Under the pieces are notes generated by a model. That model saw only the letters and a list, made by a program, of their open reading frames with translations. It ran no database searches and was not told where the DNA came from. Positions 18,383 to 28,105 of a DNA stretch of 64,000 nt are shown here, one piece after another (the stretch's first letter is position 1; the number at the start of each line of letters is the position of its first letter). A program made the position numbers and the translations under genes. The stretch comes from Pontimonas sp. (GTDB lineage: Bacteria; Actinomycetota; Actinomycetes; Actinomycetales; Microbacteriaceae): NCBI GenBank assembly GCA_018402295.1, contig JAGYJI010000007.1, positions 62,001 to 126,000 of the forward strand. The letters run 5' to 3'.

Positions 18383-20064
18383 TGCTCGACACACTTCACG
18401 GCCTGGATGAATCCCAACGTGTGGTCGCCACCACCTGGGGTGGACCCCTCTGCGTTCTGGCGGGAGCGGGAACGGGTAAGACCCGAGCCCTCACCCATCG
18501 CATCGCCCACGGCGTTGCGGAGGGGAAGTATCAGCCAGAGCAGGTTCTTGCTCTCACCTTCACCACCAAAGCCGCCTCAGAAATGGGGCAGCGCTTGCGA
18601 ACCCTGGGCGTTCAGGGTGTGGCAACGAGGACTTTTCACTCAGCCGCGCTGCGCCAGCTGCAACATTTCTGGCCGACCATCACCGGAGGCAGACTCCCCG
18701 ACATTGCGCCCTCGAAAGCGCCGCTGATTGCCAAGACCCTGGATCAGCTCTCCATTTCGGTGGACACCGCGGTGGTGCGAGACCTTGCGGGAGACATCGA
18801 GTGGCGAAAAGTCCACGCCTACACCCTGGAGGACTATCGCCTGAAGCGCGCGGAGCTTGGCAAAAGCCTGCCCGGTGGGTTATCTCTGGAGGTGGTCGCC
18901 AGCATTCATGAGCGCTATGAGCAGGTGAAAGACGAGCTGGGTCGCATCGACTTTGAGGATGTTCTGCTGGGAACCCTGGGCATGCTCGAAACAGAACAGC
19001 GCGTGGTGGATCGCGTGCGAGCACAGTATGGGGTCTTTCTGGTGGATGAGTACCAGGATGTCTCACCCGTGCAGCAGAAGCTCCTCGAAGTGTGGCTCGG
19101 CTCTCGAGAAGACCTCGTCGTGGTGGGGGATGCTAGCCAAACGATTTACAGCTTTGCCGGGGCGTCAAGTTCCTACCTCCTCGAGTTCCCGGAGCGGTAC
19201 CCCCAGGGAACGCTCGTGAAACTGGAGCGCAACTACCGTTCTGGTGAGCACATTGTTCGGGCAGCCAACCACATCATGCTGGGTCGCCCCGGGGCTTTGA
19301 CTCTCGAGGCGCAGGGTGGCTCTCTGGAACCAATCCACCGCCACATTGCGCGAACTGATGAGGCTGAGGCCCGCTATGTTGCGACCACCATCAAGGGTCT
19401 CATCGACCAGGGTGCCTCGCCTGATGGGATAGCGGTGTTGATTCGTTTTGGTGCGCAGTCACTGGAGATTGAGTCGGCGCTTCGAGCCCAAGGTATTGGC
19501 GTGCGGATTCACGGGGCAACGCCATTTTTCGAAGAGGCACACGTGAAACGGGCTCTGATGGAAATCCGTGGTGCGGCGGTCGCCGGCGTGCAGGGCTCTC
19601 TCGCTCAGGTGGTGGAGGACATTCTTTTTGGGCTGGGTTTGCAGGGAGATGCTCCGGACCACCAGGGTGCTGAGCGCAACCGGCACGATGACTTGGCGGC
19701 GCTCCGCGCGCTCGCGCAGTCGATGCCGAGCGGGAGCACCGTGGCAGAGTTTTCCGATCTTTTGGCGGATCGAGCGGGGGCGGGTGATGCACCCGCTGTG
19801 GGGGCAGTCACCATCACCACCGTGCACTCCGCCAAGGGACGCGAATGGCCGGTGGTGTTTGTGGTGGGGCTCTCCGAGGGGATGTTCCCCATCTCCTATG
19901 CGACCACAGACGAGGCCATCGAGGAGGAGCGACGACTGTTTTATGTCGCGGTCACCAGAGCACAAGACGCACTGTATCTCTCGATGGCGGAGCGGGGACG
20001 AGCGGAGCAGAGCCCTCGCGCTCCCAGCAGATTTCTCCAAGCCCTCGCGCCCAGCGGCGCTTAG
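18382..20064 (+). CDS. uvrD2: UvrD2-like superfamily I DNA helicase, short form
   Basis: 3'-5' DNA helicase of the UvrD/Rep family. Motifs: LDESQ, Walker A GAGTGKTRAL, TFTTKAASEM, LVDEYQDVS, VGDASQTIYSFAGA, LERNYRSG, TVHSAKGREW and VAVTRAQDAL, uninterrupted over 560 residues. It stops about 35 residues after motif VI (SRFLQALAPSGA) and thus lacks the HRDC and four-cysteine C-terminal domains of mycobacterial UvrD2. GTG 18382 overlaps the nudC stop. Its position after NudC fits UvrD2 rather than UvrD1/PcrA. The 3' end overlaps the convergent ThiF/TOMM-like gene by 4 bases. Confidence 0.87.
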   Translation: MLDTLHGLDESQRVVATTWGGPLCVLAGAGTGKTRALTHRIAHGVAEGKYQPEQVLALTFTTKAASEMGQRLRTLGVQGVATRTFHSAALRQLQHFWPTITGGRLPDIAPSKAPLIAKTLDQLSISVDTAVVRDLAGDIEWRKVHAYTLEDYRLKRAELGKSLPGGLSLEVVASIHERYEQVKDELGRIDFEDVLLGTLGMLETEQRVVDRVRAQYGVFLVDEYQDVSPVQQKLLEVWLGSREDLVVVGDASQTIYSFAGASSSYLLEFPERYPQGTLVKLERNYRSGEHIVRAANHIMLGRPGALTLEAQGGSLEPIHRHIARTDEAEARYVATTIKGLIDQGASPDGIAVLIRFGAQSLEIESALRAQGIGVRIHGATPFFEEAHVKRALMEIRGAAVAGVQGSLAQVVEDILFGLGLQGDAPDHQGAERNRHDDLAALRALAQSMPSGSTVAEFSDLLADRAGAGDAPAVGAVTITTVHSAKGREWPVVFVVGLSEGMFPISYATTDEAIEEERRLFYVAVTRAQDALYLSMAERGRAEQSPRAPSRFLQALAPSGA

Positions 20065-20808
20065 GCCAGCGAGCGACAGAGGCAGGATTCGGAAGCCTCC
20101 TCCTGGTGGTGGCTCACCTCTCCGGTGTAGCGGTCTATGCGATAGGTGAGTCCGGGAGTCTGTGCACGCAGGAGATCTCGAGTGTGCCAGGCGGCCAGAG
20201 CGTGCAAGGCCGGGGTGTCGGTCGCGGCAGAGCGCGTCGAGAGTTGGGTGGCCAGTGCCACCAGGGCCGGCTCGGCCTGGGCATGGTTTTCCCACACGCA
20301 CTGCAGACAGGGCCCCTCCCCGGGAGTCACCCGCGGCCCCACGATGATCGCTTGATCGCTCAAGATGACCGGAGTGTGGGGGATATCATCAGCGAGCCAC
20401 GGGTGATACGCCGAGGCCGGCATGACAAAGGAGGCAACGAGGATGGCCTCGTCTGCGGGCTCGTCGTCGCGGTATCCCAGATCCCACAGCACCCGAGCAA
20501 AAGTGCTCAGGTGTGAGGTTGACCCGGTGATGCAGAGCCTCGGCAGTGGGTCGGGAGCTCGATGGGTGAGAGCGCCGAGTGAGGGCGTGGAGAAAACCCT
20601 CTGTTTCTTCGTGAGTCAGGCCCTCGTGGGAGGCGATTGCCTCACACCCCTCCTCGCTGATGCCACTTTGCAGGGCAGCCAACACCGGGAGGAATCTCTG
20701 GTCGAGGGAATCGATCAGCGCTCTCGGGGGATCGACCCCAATTTGGAGGCTCTCCGGTGAGCGCCAGACAACCGGCAGGGAGGGGTCGAGATGGAGGAGG
20801 CGTGACAT
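20061..20808 (-). CDS. ThiF/TOMM cyclodehydratase-like protein (one frameshift)
   Basis: Resembles the proteins annotated as TOMM leader-binding or E1-like (ThiF) in actinobacteria next to UvrD2. The N-terminal part (LDPSLPVVWRSPESLQIGV) is a typical start; the core has LCITGS, FARVLWDLGY, VILSDQAIIVGPRV and the conserved PCLQCVWENH. Residues for ATP binding are not clear, so it may not be a working E1 enzyme. A single extra base around 20578-20590 splits it; joined length is about 249 residues. It lies 49 bases downstream of the DUF2342 protease, on the same strand. No precursor peptide gene is visible nearby, so a role in a modified peptide is only a guess. Confidence 0.55.
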
Positions 20809-20857
20809 TCCGACATCGTGTCGGAAACCGAAGGCTCGGCGTGGAACTTATCCACAC

Positions 20858-22199
20858 CTAGGACTCGGGCGACTCCTCGTCGAGCAGGTCGCGAAGCGCC
20901 TGGTCAAAATCATCATCACCCGCAGGTTCCGCCAGCCGGGCAAGGAACCCTGCGGGATTGTCAAGATCCTCTCCGTGGGGGAGGGTGTCGGGGTGTCGCC
21001 ACAGCTCATCTCGGGCTTCTGCACCGAGCTCGCGGTGGATTTCCCCCCAGAGGGCGCTCGCTTCGCGCAGTTTGCGTGGACGAAGCTCCAACCCGACCAG
21101 GGTGGCAAACGCGTGCTCGGCCGGTCCACCACTGGCCCGCCGGCGCCGTATGGCTTCGCCGAGGGCATCAGACTTTGGCAGGCGGGCTGTGGCGAGACCG
21201 GTGACATGGTCCACCCATCCCTCAATCAGTGCCAGCATGCTTTCGAGTCGCTCCAGAGCCCGGTTTTGTTCCTCGGTGCGCTCTGGGAGCAGAGCACCCG
21301 TGGTGAGCAACTCCTTCATGGCCTCCGCGTTGGTGGGGTCAAAATCTTCGGCCAGCTCCATCACCCGGGAGAGGTCAATGCTGATGCCCCCGCGAAATCC
21401 CGGATCGCGCTCATGATGTGGAGTCGCAGCCATTTGGCGTGCCGGAACAGTCGGGCGTGCGCGATTTCGCGCGTTGCCAGGTAGATGTCGGCCTCTTCCT
21501 GGGGAACATCGAGATCCCGCGAGAATTCCCGCATGTTCTGGCCGAGCAGAAAAGCCTTCACGTCGTGCTCGCTACTGCCGCTCACCAGAGGGATACCAAT
21601 GTCTCCTCCGGAGAGCACCTCGCCGGAGAGCTTCCCGACAGCGCCGGCGAGTTGCATGGTGAACAGGCTCTTGGAGACCTGCTCCATGGGGCCGCTCATC
21701 CCGCCAATGAGGCCCTGCATATCCTCGGGAGCTTGGCTTGCCATCATCTGGGATATTGCCCGGGGAATTGCTGTTGCCACCGGGTCGGCAATCTCTTCCC
21801 AGACCGGCAAGGTGACGCGCGCCCAGTCGGCGCGCGTTCCGATGACGGGGTTTCGGGGAGATCAGAAATGCTGGTGACATCTGTCAGCCACAGGTTGGCG
21901 ATGCCAGCAGCCTGGCTGAGGCTTTCACTCGTTGCCGGGTCGAGTGCGTGTTGGCCCTCCTTCGCCACGGTGACCGCGTGATCGCGGGAGGCTTGAGGTT
22001 TGAGACCGCCACCGGGAATAAAGGAAGTCCCCAGTTGCTGCATCATCTTCTTCAGCTCGTCAGCGGAGACATTCACCCCGGCCGCTTTCATGAGCTCTTC
22101 GGGGTTGAACGATTCGTCACCGCTGAGGAAACGTCGGAAGGCGTCCTTCATCCACTCTTCGTCACCAAAACGTGGGTCGTCGCCTGAGTCCTCGGCCAT
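20858..22199 (-). CDS. Zinc-dependent metalloprotease, DUF2342 family (two frameshifts)
   Basis: A cytoplasmic protein of the actinobacterial DUF2342/zincin-like family. The N-terminus (EDSGDDPRFGDEEWMKDAFRR) and ADELKKMMQQL are typical; the central segment LATREIAHARLFRHAKWL contains the putative zinc region (RE-x-AH), and LTTGALLPERTEEQ, RLESMLALIEGWVDHVT follow. ATG 22199 is favoured by a TACCGT element 6 bases upstream. Missing bases in GGGG 21847-21850 and in CCCCC 21387-21391 split it into three frames; joined length is about 447 residues. It is transcribed divergently from the PDZ/Lon-type protease, an arrangement kept in many actinobacteria. Confidence 0.83.
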
Positions 22200-22205
22200 G
22201 CCACC

Positions 22206-22211
22206 ACGGTA
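22206..22211 (-). promoter_or_regulatory. Putative -10 box TACCGT (minus strand)
   Basis: Ends 6 bases before the ATG at 22199 of the DUF2342 protease; same spacing as the other leaderless candidates in the window. Confidence 0.35.
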
Positions 22212-22306
22212 CAAGGGCGACCACCCCGGTGGGGATGATTTCGCTAACGGCTTGTTCCCGGTTTCCGTGGCTATGCTGACCCGGTTAGTCAACCTGGGAG
22301 TCATGA

Positions 22307-23408
22307 GTGGCAATTTTTGAGACCGGAGATCCTTCGGATCAAGTTCAGCGACGCTCCCGCGTTGCCGGGTGGTTAATGCTCGCCTTTACGGCGGCCATCA
22401 TCGTCGGTTTGTCTTTTTTCCCAGCCCCCTACGTCATCGATAACCCAGGCCCCACCTATGACACTCTCGGTTCGGTCAGCGTGGGGGATGAGGAGATGGA
22501 GCTCATCCTTATCGTGGGTGAGGAAACCTTTGAGGCAACGGGTTCGCTGCTTCTGACCACGGTGACCAGGTCGGGAAACCCGGAGAGTTTGCCGGGGTGG
22601 TTTGACGTCCTGCAGGGGTGGTTTGATCCCACCCGAACCGTGATTCCCGTGGATGTTGCCTACCCACCAGGAATTTCTTTCGAGCAGAACCGTGAAGCGG
22701 CCACCATTGAGATGGAAACCTCCCAGCAGGAGGCTGTGGCTGCGGCGCTTGACTACCTGGGCATCGCGTACACGAGTCGGATGGTCGTATCCCAGGCCAT
22801 GGAGGGTGGACCGAGTGAGGGAGTATTGCTCCCCGGTGACGTCATCGTCTCCGCCAACGGGATGGCCGTTGACACGGTCAGTGTGTTGCGAGGAATTATT
22901 GCCGACTCGGGTGTGGTGTCACCGATGACCATCACGGTGGAGCGAGAGGGGTCCGTGGTTGATGTGTCGGTGCTCCCGCGGATGTCGGAGGGTCAAGAGC
23001 GTGTCCCCATGGTGGGGATTTTGGTGTCGGGAACCTACGATTTCCCGGTCGATGTGGATATCGCCCTGGACAACGTCGGGGGGCCCAGTGCGGGGTTAAT
23101 GTTTGCGCTGGGAATTGTCGAGAAGCTGTCCCCGGCGGATATTACGCAGGGGAAGGTTTTTGCCGGAACGGGCACCATTGACGCCCAGGGATCCATCGGC
23201 CCCATTGGGGGAATCCGTCACAAAATGCACGGAGCTCTCAACGATGGAGCCACCTGGTTTTTTGCCCCCGCTGATAACTGCCCGGACGTCGTGGGTCATA
23301 TCCCCGACGGCCTTCAGGTCATTCCCGTGGCAACTCTCGAGGAAGCCATGGACGGCGCTGGAGAGCATCCACGCGGGCGCACCCGTTGCCGGGTGTGCCG
23401 GTTCGTAG
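22307..23408 (+). CDS. Membrane-anchored PDZ and Lon-type (S16) protease (frameshift near the end)
   Basis: A YlbL/PdzLon-type protease facing the outside. One TM segment (residues about 21-38), a PDZ-like domain (residues about 170-240, GVLLPGDVIVSANGMAVDTV), then the S16 proteolytic domain with the Ser in VGGPSAGLMFALGI and the Lys in GGIRHKMHGAL, the Ser-Lys dyad. GTG 22307 is preceded by GGGAG at 6 bases. An extra G at 23354-23355 shifts the last 17 codons; corrected, the protein ends ALESIHAGAPVAGCAGS at TAG 23406-23408, as usual for the family, about 366 residues. UPF0182 follows, an order shared with M. tuberculosis Rv3194c-Rv3193c. Confidence 0.87.
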
Positions 23409-23472
23409 GCATTCCCCCAGCGAGTCTCTTTGTAGACTGAAGCTCTAACCCCGCCAAGGAGAAGATTTACTC

Positions 23473-26404
23473 GTGTCTCAAGCAGCTCCGCAACTGTTCA
23501 ACCGTCGTCGACTTCCCCTGATTATTACCGGTGCCCTCGTGGCCGCCGTGCTCGGAGGGTTCTTCCTTTTTGCCTCCCTCTACACCGAGGTGTTGTGGTT
23601 TGACCAGATGGGGTATCTCGAGGTTCTCCTCACCACCTGGGGTGGTTCCGTGGCGATGTTCCTCATCGGGTTCGTCACCATGTTCATCCCGGTGTGGTTG
23701 AGCATCACGATGGCCTATCGGTTCCGTCCCGTCTACGCGAAGCTGTCCAACGAGCTGGATCGTTACCGCCAAATCATCGACCCGATTCGCCGGGTAGCGA
23801 TGCTCGGTATCCCGGCGCTGTTGGCTCTGTTTTCTGGTTTGGGTGCTGCGAACACGTGGCCCCAATTCCTGCTGTGGATGAACCGTGCGCCCTTTGGCAC
23901 GGTCGACCCGGAGTTTGGTTTGGATGTTGGTTTCTACATTTTTGAGCTGCCGGTGTACTCCAGTGTGATCTCCTACGTGTCGACCATCCTGGTCATCTCC
24001 GCACTGGGTGCAGCAGCTACCGGTTTCCTGTACGGCTCGATTTCGATCACCGGCCGGGAAGTTCGGATCTCGCGCACCATGCGGGTTCAGCTCTCCATCC
24101 TGGGTGTGCTGTACTTCGCGGTCCAGGGTGTCAACCTGTGGTTGCAGCAATACGAAGCACTCGTCTCCGCCAGCTCAGGATTCTTGGCCTTTGGTGCCGG
24201 GTTTCACCGAGGTCAACGCGACAATTCCTGCCCGCGCCATCATGGCCGGCATCGCGATCCTCGTGGCGCTGTTGTTCCTCATCACCGCCATCATTGGTCG
24301 CTGGCGTTTGGCCATTGTGGGAACAGCCCTGTACATCGTGTCTGGTCTGGTCCTGGGGCTGGGGTACCCCGGCTTGATTCAGCGGTTCCAGGTTGACCCG
24401 AGTGCGAGGACCCTCGAAGCGCAGTACATCGAGCGCAACATCGACGCCACTCGCGACGCCTATGGCGTCTCCGACATTGTGGAAATCAACTACGAAGCCT
24501 CCACCGACACTTCTGCCGGCGCTTTGCGAGCGGATGCCGAAACAACCGCCAACATTCGCATCATCGACCCCGCGCTGGTCTCTGATGCGTTTGCTCAGCT
24601 CGAGCAGTTCCGTCAGTACTACCGTTTCCCCACGTTCTTGGATGTGGGACGCTATGACGTCAAGGGTGAGCGCACCGACACCGTGCTGGCGATGCGAGAA
24701 ATCAACCTCGATGGTTTGAACTCCCAGTCCTGGTACAACAACACCATCGTCTACACCCACGGCTATGGCTTGGTTGCGGCGTATGGAAACCAGCGAACCG
24801 AAGACGGCCAGCCTCGATTCATCGAGTCGGGAATTCCTGTCTCCGAGGTCCTCGGCAAATACGAACCCCGCATCTACTTCGGCGAGAACTCTCCGGAGTA
24901 CTCGATTGTGGGAGGGCCCGCGGGTTCCACCCCGCTCGAGCTTGACTTCCCCTCCGGCGGTGAAGATGAGAACAACGCCGTCTACACCTTCAGTGGGGAT
25001 GGTGGTCCGGAGCTGGACAACCTGTTCAAGCAACTTCTGTATGCGCTGAAGTTCCAGTCCGAGCAGATCATCCTCTCCGACGCCATCACGAGTGACTCTC
25101 AGATCCTCTATGACCGCCACCCCGCCACACGCGTGGGCAAGGTGGCTCCCTACCTAACCCTGGACAACGACCCCTACCCCGCGGTAGTCGATGGGCGACT
25201 GGTCTGGATTGTTGATGGCTACACCACCAGTGCGGATTACCCGTATTCGACTCCTGTTCAGGTGTCAGAAGCCATCGCAGATACCTACCGCCCCACGCCT
25301 CAGCTGGCCTTTGACACCGTGAACTACATGCGGAACTCGGTCAAGGCCACAGTGGATGCGTATTCCGGTGAGGTTGTTCTGTATGCCTGGGATACCGAAG
25401 ACCCACTGCTCACCGCGTGGAACAAGGTGTTCCCGACAAGCCTAAAGTCGCAGTCTGAGATGTCGGAGCAGCTCCTGGATCACGTGCGCTACCCCTCTGA
25501 CCTGTTCAAGGTTCAGCGCAACATCCTCGGTGCGTACCACGTGACGGACTCGGGAACCTTCTACTCCAGTGAAGACGAGTGGGTTACTCCTAACGACCCC
25601 ATCTCGAACCCCGCAGCACCGAGGCTCCAGCCCGCCTACTACCTGACCATGCAGGTGCCAGGCTCGGACAGCCCGTCCTTCTCGCTGTACTCGACGTTTA
25701 TTCCCCGGGCTACCGGTGAAGCGTCCAGAAACGTTCTCTACGGTTACCTCGCAGCGAACTCGGATTACGGCGATGATTATGGAAAGCTGACGCTTCTGCG
25801 TTTGCCCAAGCAGACCACGGTTCCAGGACCCGGTCAGGTTCAGGCCCAGTTCGACTCTGACGCCAACGTGGGTCAGCAGCTGAACCTTCTGCGCCAGGGA
25901 CAAACCGAGGTCATCTCGGGGAACCTGCTGACCTTGCCCGTGGGTAACGGTTTGCTCTATGTCCAGCCGGTGTATGTCCGCTCAACCGGTGACACCTCCT
26001 ACCCGCTGCTGCGGAAGATCTTGGTCTCCTTCGGAGAGAAGATCGCCTTTGAGGACACCCTTGACCAGGCACTGGACGCCCTCTTTGGGGGAGACTCCGG
26101 TGCTGAAGCTGGTGACTCCGATGGGGCTCCGGGCACAGTGGACGCTCCCGAGGAAGACACGGCCACCCCGGCAGCCCGCTCCCGAGCCTGAGGCCGAGAC
26201 CGACGCTGGATGCCGGAGCAGAGGCTGACTCTGACACCGGCATCGTCATCTCCACCGGACTCCAGGCCGCGCTCGCAGACGCGCGCGCACGCCCTGGCGG
26301 AGCGTGAAGCTGCCTACCGGGCTAACGACCTGGTTGCTGCTGCCGAAGCTGACCAAAGGCTCACCGATGCTCTGGCTCGCGCCCTGGTGCTGAGCGACCA
26401 GTAG
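23473..26404 (+). CDS. UPF0182 family large membrane protein (several frameshifts)
   Basis: A large membrane protein found throughout actinobacteria, of unknown function. Residues 1-320 contain about seven hydrophobic segments (first: LIITGALVAAVLGGFFLFASL, second after WFDQMGYLEVLLTTWG), followed by a long extracytoplasmic domain with PALVSDAFAQLEQFRQYY, FLDVGRYDV and YTHGYGLVAAYGN, highly conserved in the family. The tail is acidic and Ala-rich (GDSGAEAGDSD), then helical (ADQRLTDALARAL). Extra base in TTT 24202-24204; three more breaks in the low-complexity tail at about 26172-26180, 26205-26211 and 26285-26292. About 976 residues when joined, normal. Start is GTG 23473 with AAGGAGAAG upstream. 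Confidence 0.87.
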
Positions 26405-26447
26405 GAGGACAGCTCAGGGTCCAAGCGTGTTAGCATGGGTGCTTCGC

Positions 26448-26524
26448 CGCGGGGTGGAGCAGTTCGGTAGCTCGCTGGGCTCATAACCCAGAGGTCGTAG
26501 GTTCAAATCCTGCCCCCGCAACCA
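26448..26524 (+). tRNA. Initiator tRNA-fMet (anticodon CAU)
   Basis: 77 nt including an encoded CCA. Acceptor strands CGCGGGG and CCCCGCA leave a C1-A72 mismatch, and the anticodon stem has three consecutive G-C pairs (GGG before CTCATAA, CCC after). Both are initiator hallmarks. T arm GTTCAAATC. Confidence 0.96.
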
Positions 26525-26530
26525 TGACAT

Positions 26531-26554
26531 AACCCCCTCTCCGGAGGGGGTTTT
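26531..26554 (+). terminator. Rho-independent terminator after tRNA-fMet
   Basis: Stem of seven strong pairs plus two A-T pairs (AACCCCCTC / GAGGGGGTT) closed by the stable tetraloop TCCG, then TTTT. Seven bases after the CCA end. Confidence 0.85.
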
Positions 26555-26566
26555 GTGTTTCCGGCT

Positions 26567-26572
26567 TAGGCT
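26567..26572 (+). promoter_or_regulatory. Putative -10 box TAGGCT, leaderless transcript
   Basis: TAGGCT ends 6 bases before ATG 26579; lies just downstream of the tRNA terminator. Confidence 0.4.
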
Positions 26573-26578
26573 TGAGCA

Positions 26579-27383
26579 ATGTCAGCTCTCGGTCTCAGCG
26601 TGGCGCAGTATGCGCCGCGCGCCAGCGAGTGCCGAGAACCTTGCGGCGATGGGCCCCTCGTGTGCAGCCGCCGCGAAGGCGGGTTCTCACCTGGTGGTTT
26701 TTCCGGAATACAGCCACGCCTTCACGCCGGGTTTGGGGGCTGAGTGGGCGGGCACCGGGGAATCACTTGAGGGTGTCTTTGTGTCTGGGCTCACCAGTCT
26801 GAGCAAGGACAACGGCGGGATCGTGATCATCGCCGGGATGTTGGTGGCGGATTCTTCTGGTGGCCTGCCGGCAAATACACAGGTGGCGGTGGGGGAGTCC
26901 GGAGTGCTCGCTCGCGCCGAGAAGATTCACCTCTACGACGCTTTTGGTGCGAGTGAGTCAGCCTGGATTCGTCCCGGCAGCGCAGACGCCCCCGAGCTTT
27001 TTCCCTGCCAAGACCTGCATATGGGCATGATGGCCTGCTACGACCTGCGGTTCCCGGAAGTGTCGAGGAGGCTGGTGGATGCCGGAGCTGACGTCATCGT
27101 GACCCCGGCTCAGTGGGTGCCCGGGGACACCAAAGCCCACCACTTTGAGACCCTCCTTGCTGCTCGGGCCATCGAGACGCAGACTTTTGTGGTGGCCAGT
27201 GATCACCCAGAACCCTGGGGCATAGGCCTGTCCCAGGTGGTGGACCCCCGGGGTCTTGTCGTGGCAAAAGCCGGCACGGGCGAGGAACTCGTCCACGCCG
27301 AGCTGGATTCGGAGTTGCTGGCTGGAGTGCGGAAAGAAAACCCGATGGCAGCGGCCCGGCGTTTTGGAGTGACACCCCTCTAG
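26579..27383 (+). CDS. Carbon-nitrogen hydrolase (nitrilase superfamily amidase), one frameshift
   Basis: Cytoplasmic C-N hydrolase; related enzymes act on small amides or deaminated glutathione. The Glu-Lys-Cys triad is visible: Glu in VVFPEYS, Lys in RAEKIHLYDAFG, Cys in MACYDLRFPE. Other family segments are IIAGML, VVASDHPEPWG and GLVVAKAG. The natural start is ATG 26579 (SALGLSVAQYAPR), supported by the -10 element; an extra base around 26610-26625 separates it from the main frame (SAENLAAMG...). Joined length is about 267 residues, typical. The specific substrate cannot be assigned. Confidence 0.85.
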
Positions 27384-27429
27384 CGCCCAGCCTGTGGAGA
27401 AAATCTGCGGGGCGTCGGAGCGTTCTTTC

Positions 27430-27435
27430 TACACT
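27430..27435 (+). promoter_or_regulatory. Putative -10 box TACACT, leaderless transcript
   Basis: TACACT ends 6 bases before ATG 27442 and lies within an inverted repeat, CGGAG 27416-27420 and CTCCG 27434-27438. Confidence 0.4.
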
Positions 27436-27441
27436 CCGGGG

Positions 27442-28105
27442 ATGAAGCCCACCCTTGTCCTCACTCTCAGTCTCCTGGTCCTCAGCGGATGCCAGAACGT
27501 GCCCTCAGAGACAGTTCTTCCCGGGGACGACAGCGCTCCCGGAAATTCTTCTCGGCCATGTTCCAGGCGGTCTCCCGGCAGATTTTTATGACCGGGCACG
27601 AGACGCCACCAGTGAGGCAGTGCGTGCGTATATAACTCTCTCTGACGAGATCACCGCGTCAGGGGGAATGGACCCCGAGCGACTGCGGCCCCTGGTCGCC
27701 CCCGAATGGTGGCCTGTGGAGAAGAAAGGATTTGCCTATTTTGGCGACCAGGGGCTTCGAACGCTCGGGACCAGTGAGGTGTCCCGGCTGCTGGTCCAGA
27801 GCGCTCGCCTCACCGCGGAGGACACGATCGAGGTGGGAGTGATTGCCTGCGTGGATACAACCCCGGTGCTGATTCTGCCCTTCGACAGTGCTGATCCGCC
27901 GGAGAGTCTCTGGGAATGGCACCCGCACTATGAGGATTTTGAGGGGGAGCCCTCACAGTGGGCTCAGATCGAAGCTTTCCTGGAAAGCCCCGATGTGTCC
28001 TGGGGCTCACCCGAGGCTGTCGTGTTCTGGTTCGAGGGACCGACGATGGCCTCGTTGCTGCTCACCAGTTCGGAGCCCTGGTGGGGGGTGTATTCATGCG
28101 TGTGA
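27442..28105 (+). CDS. Predicted lipoprotein of unknown function (one frameshift)
   Basis: Starts with a lipoprotein signal, KPTLVLTLSLLVLSGCQN, with the lipobox LSGC, so the mature protein should be lipid-anchored outside the membrane. After a short linker the frame changes around 27540-27556 (one extra base) and continues with PADFYDRARDATSEAVRAY and a domain rich in Trp and acidic residues (LVAPEWWPVEKKGFAYFG, WEWHPHYEDFEGE). About 220 residues when joined. No family recognised. It overlaps the next exported protein by 10 bases, so both are likely co-translated and may act together at the cell surface. The mature part could take a cystatin- or NTF2-like fold, but this is a guess. Confidence 0.65.

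Noticed and set aside
20061-20808. A thiazole/oxazole-modified peptide cluster.
   Set aside because: Only an E1/leader-binding-like protein is present; no YcaO enzyme, dehydrogenase or precursor peptide is visible in the vicinity.
22303-22320. ATG 22303 as the start of the PDZ/Lon protease.
   Set aside because: That frame stops after five codons; GTG 22307 has the proper ribosome site and the long frame.
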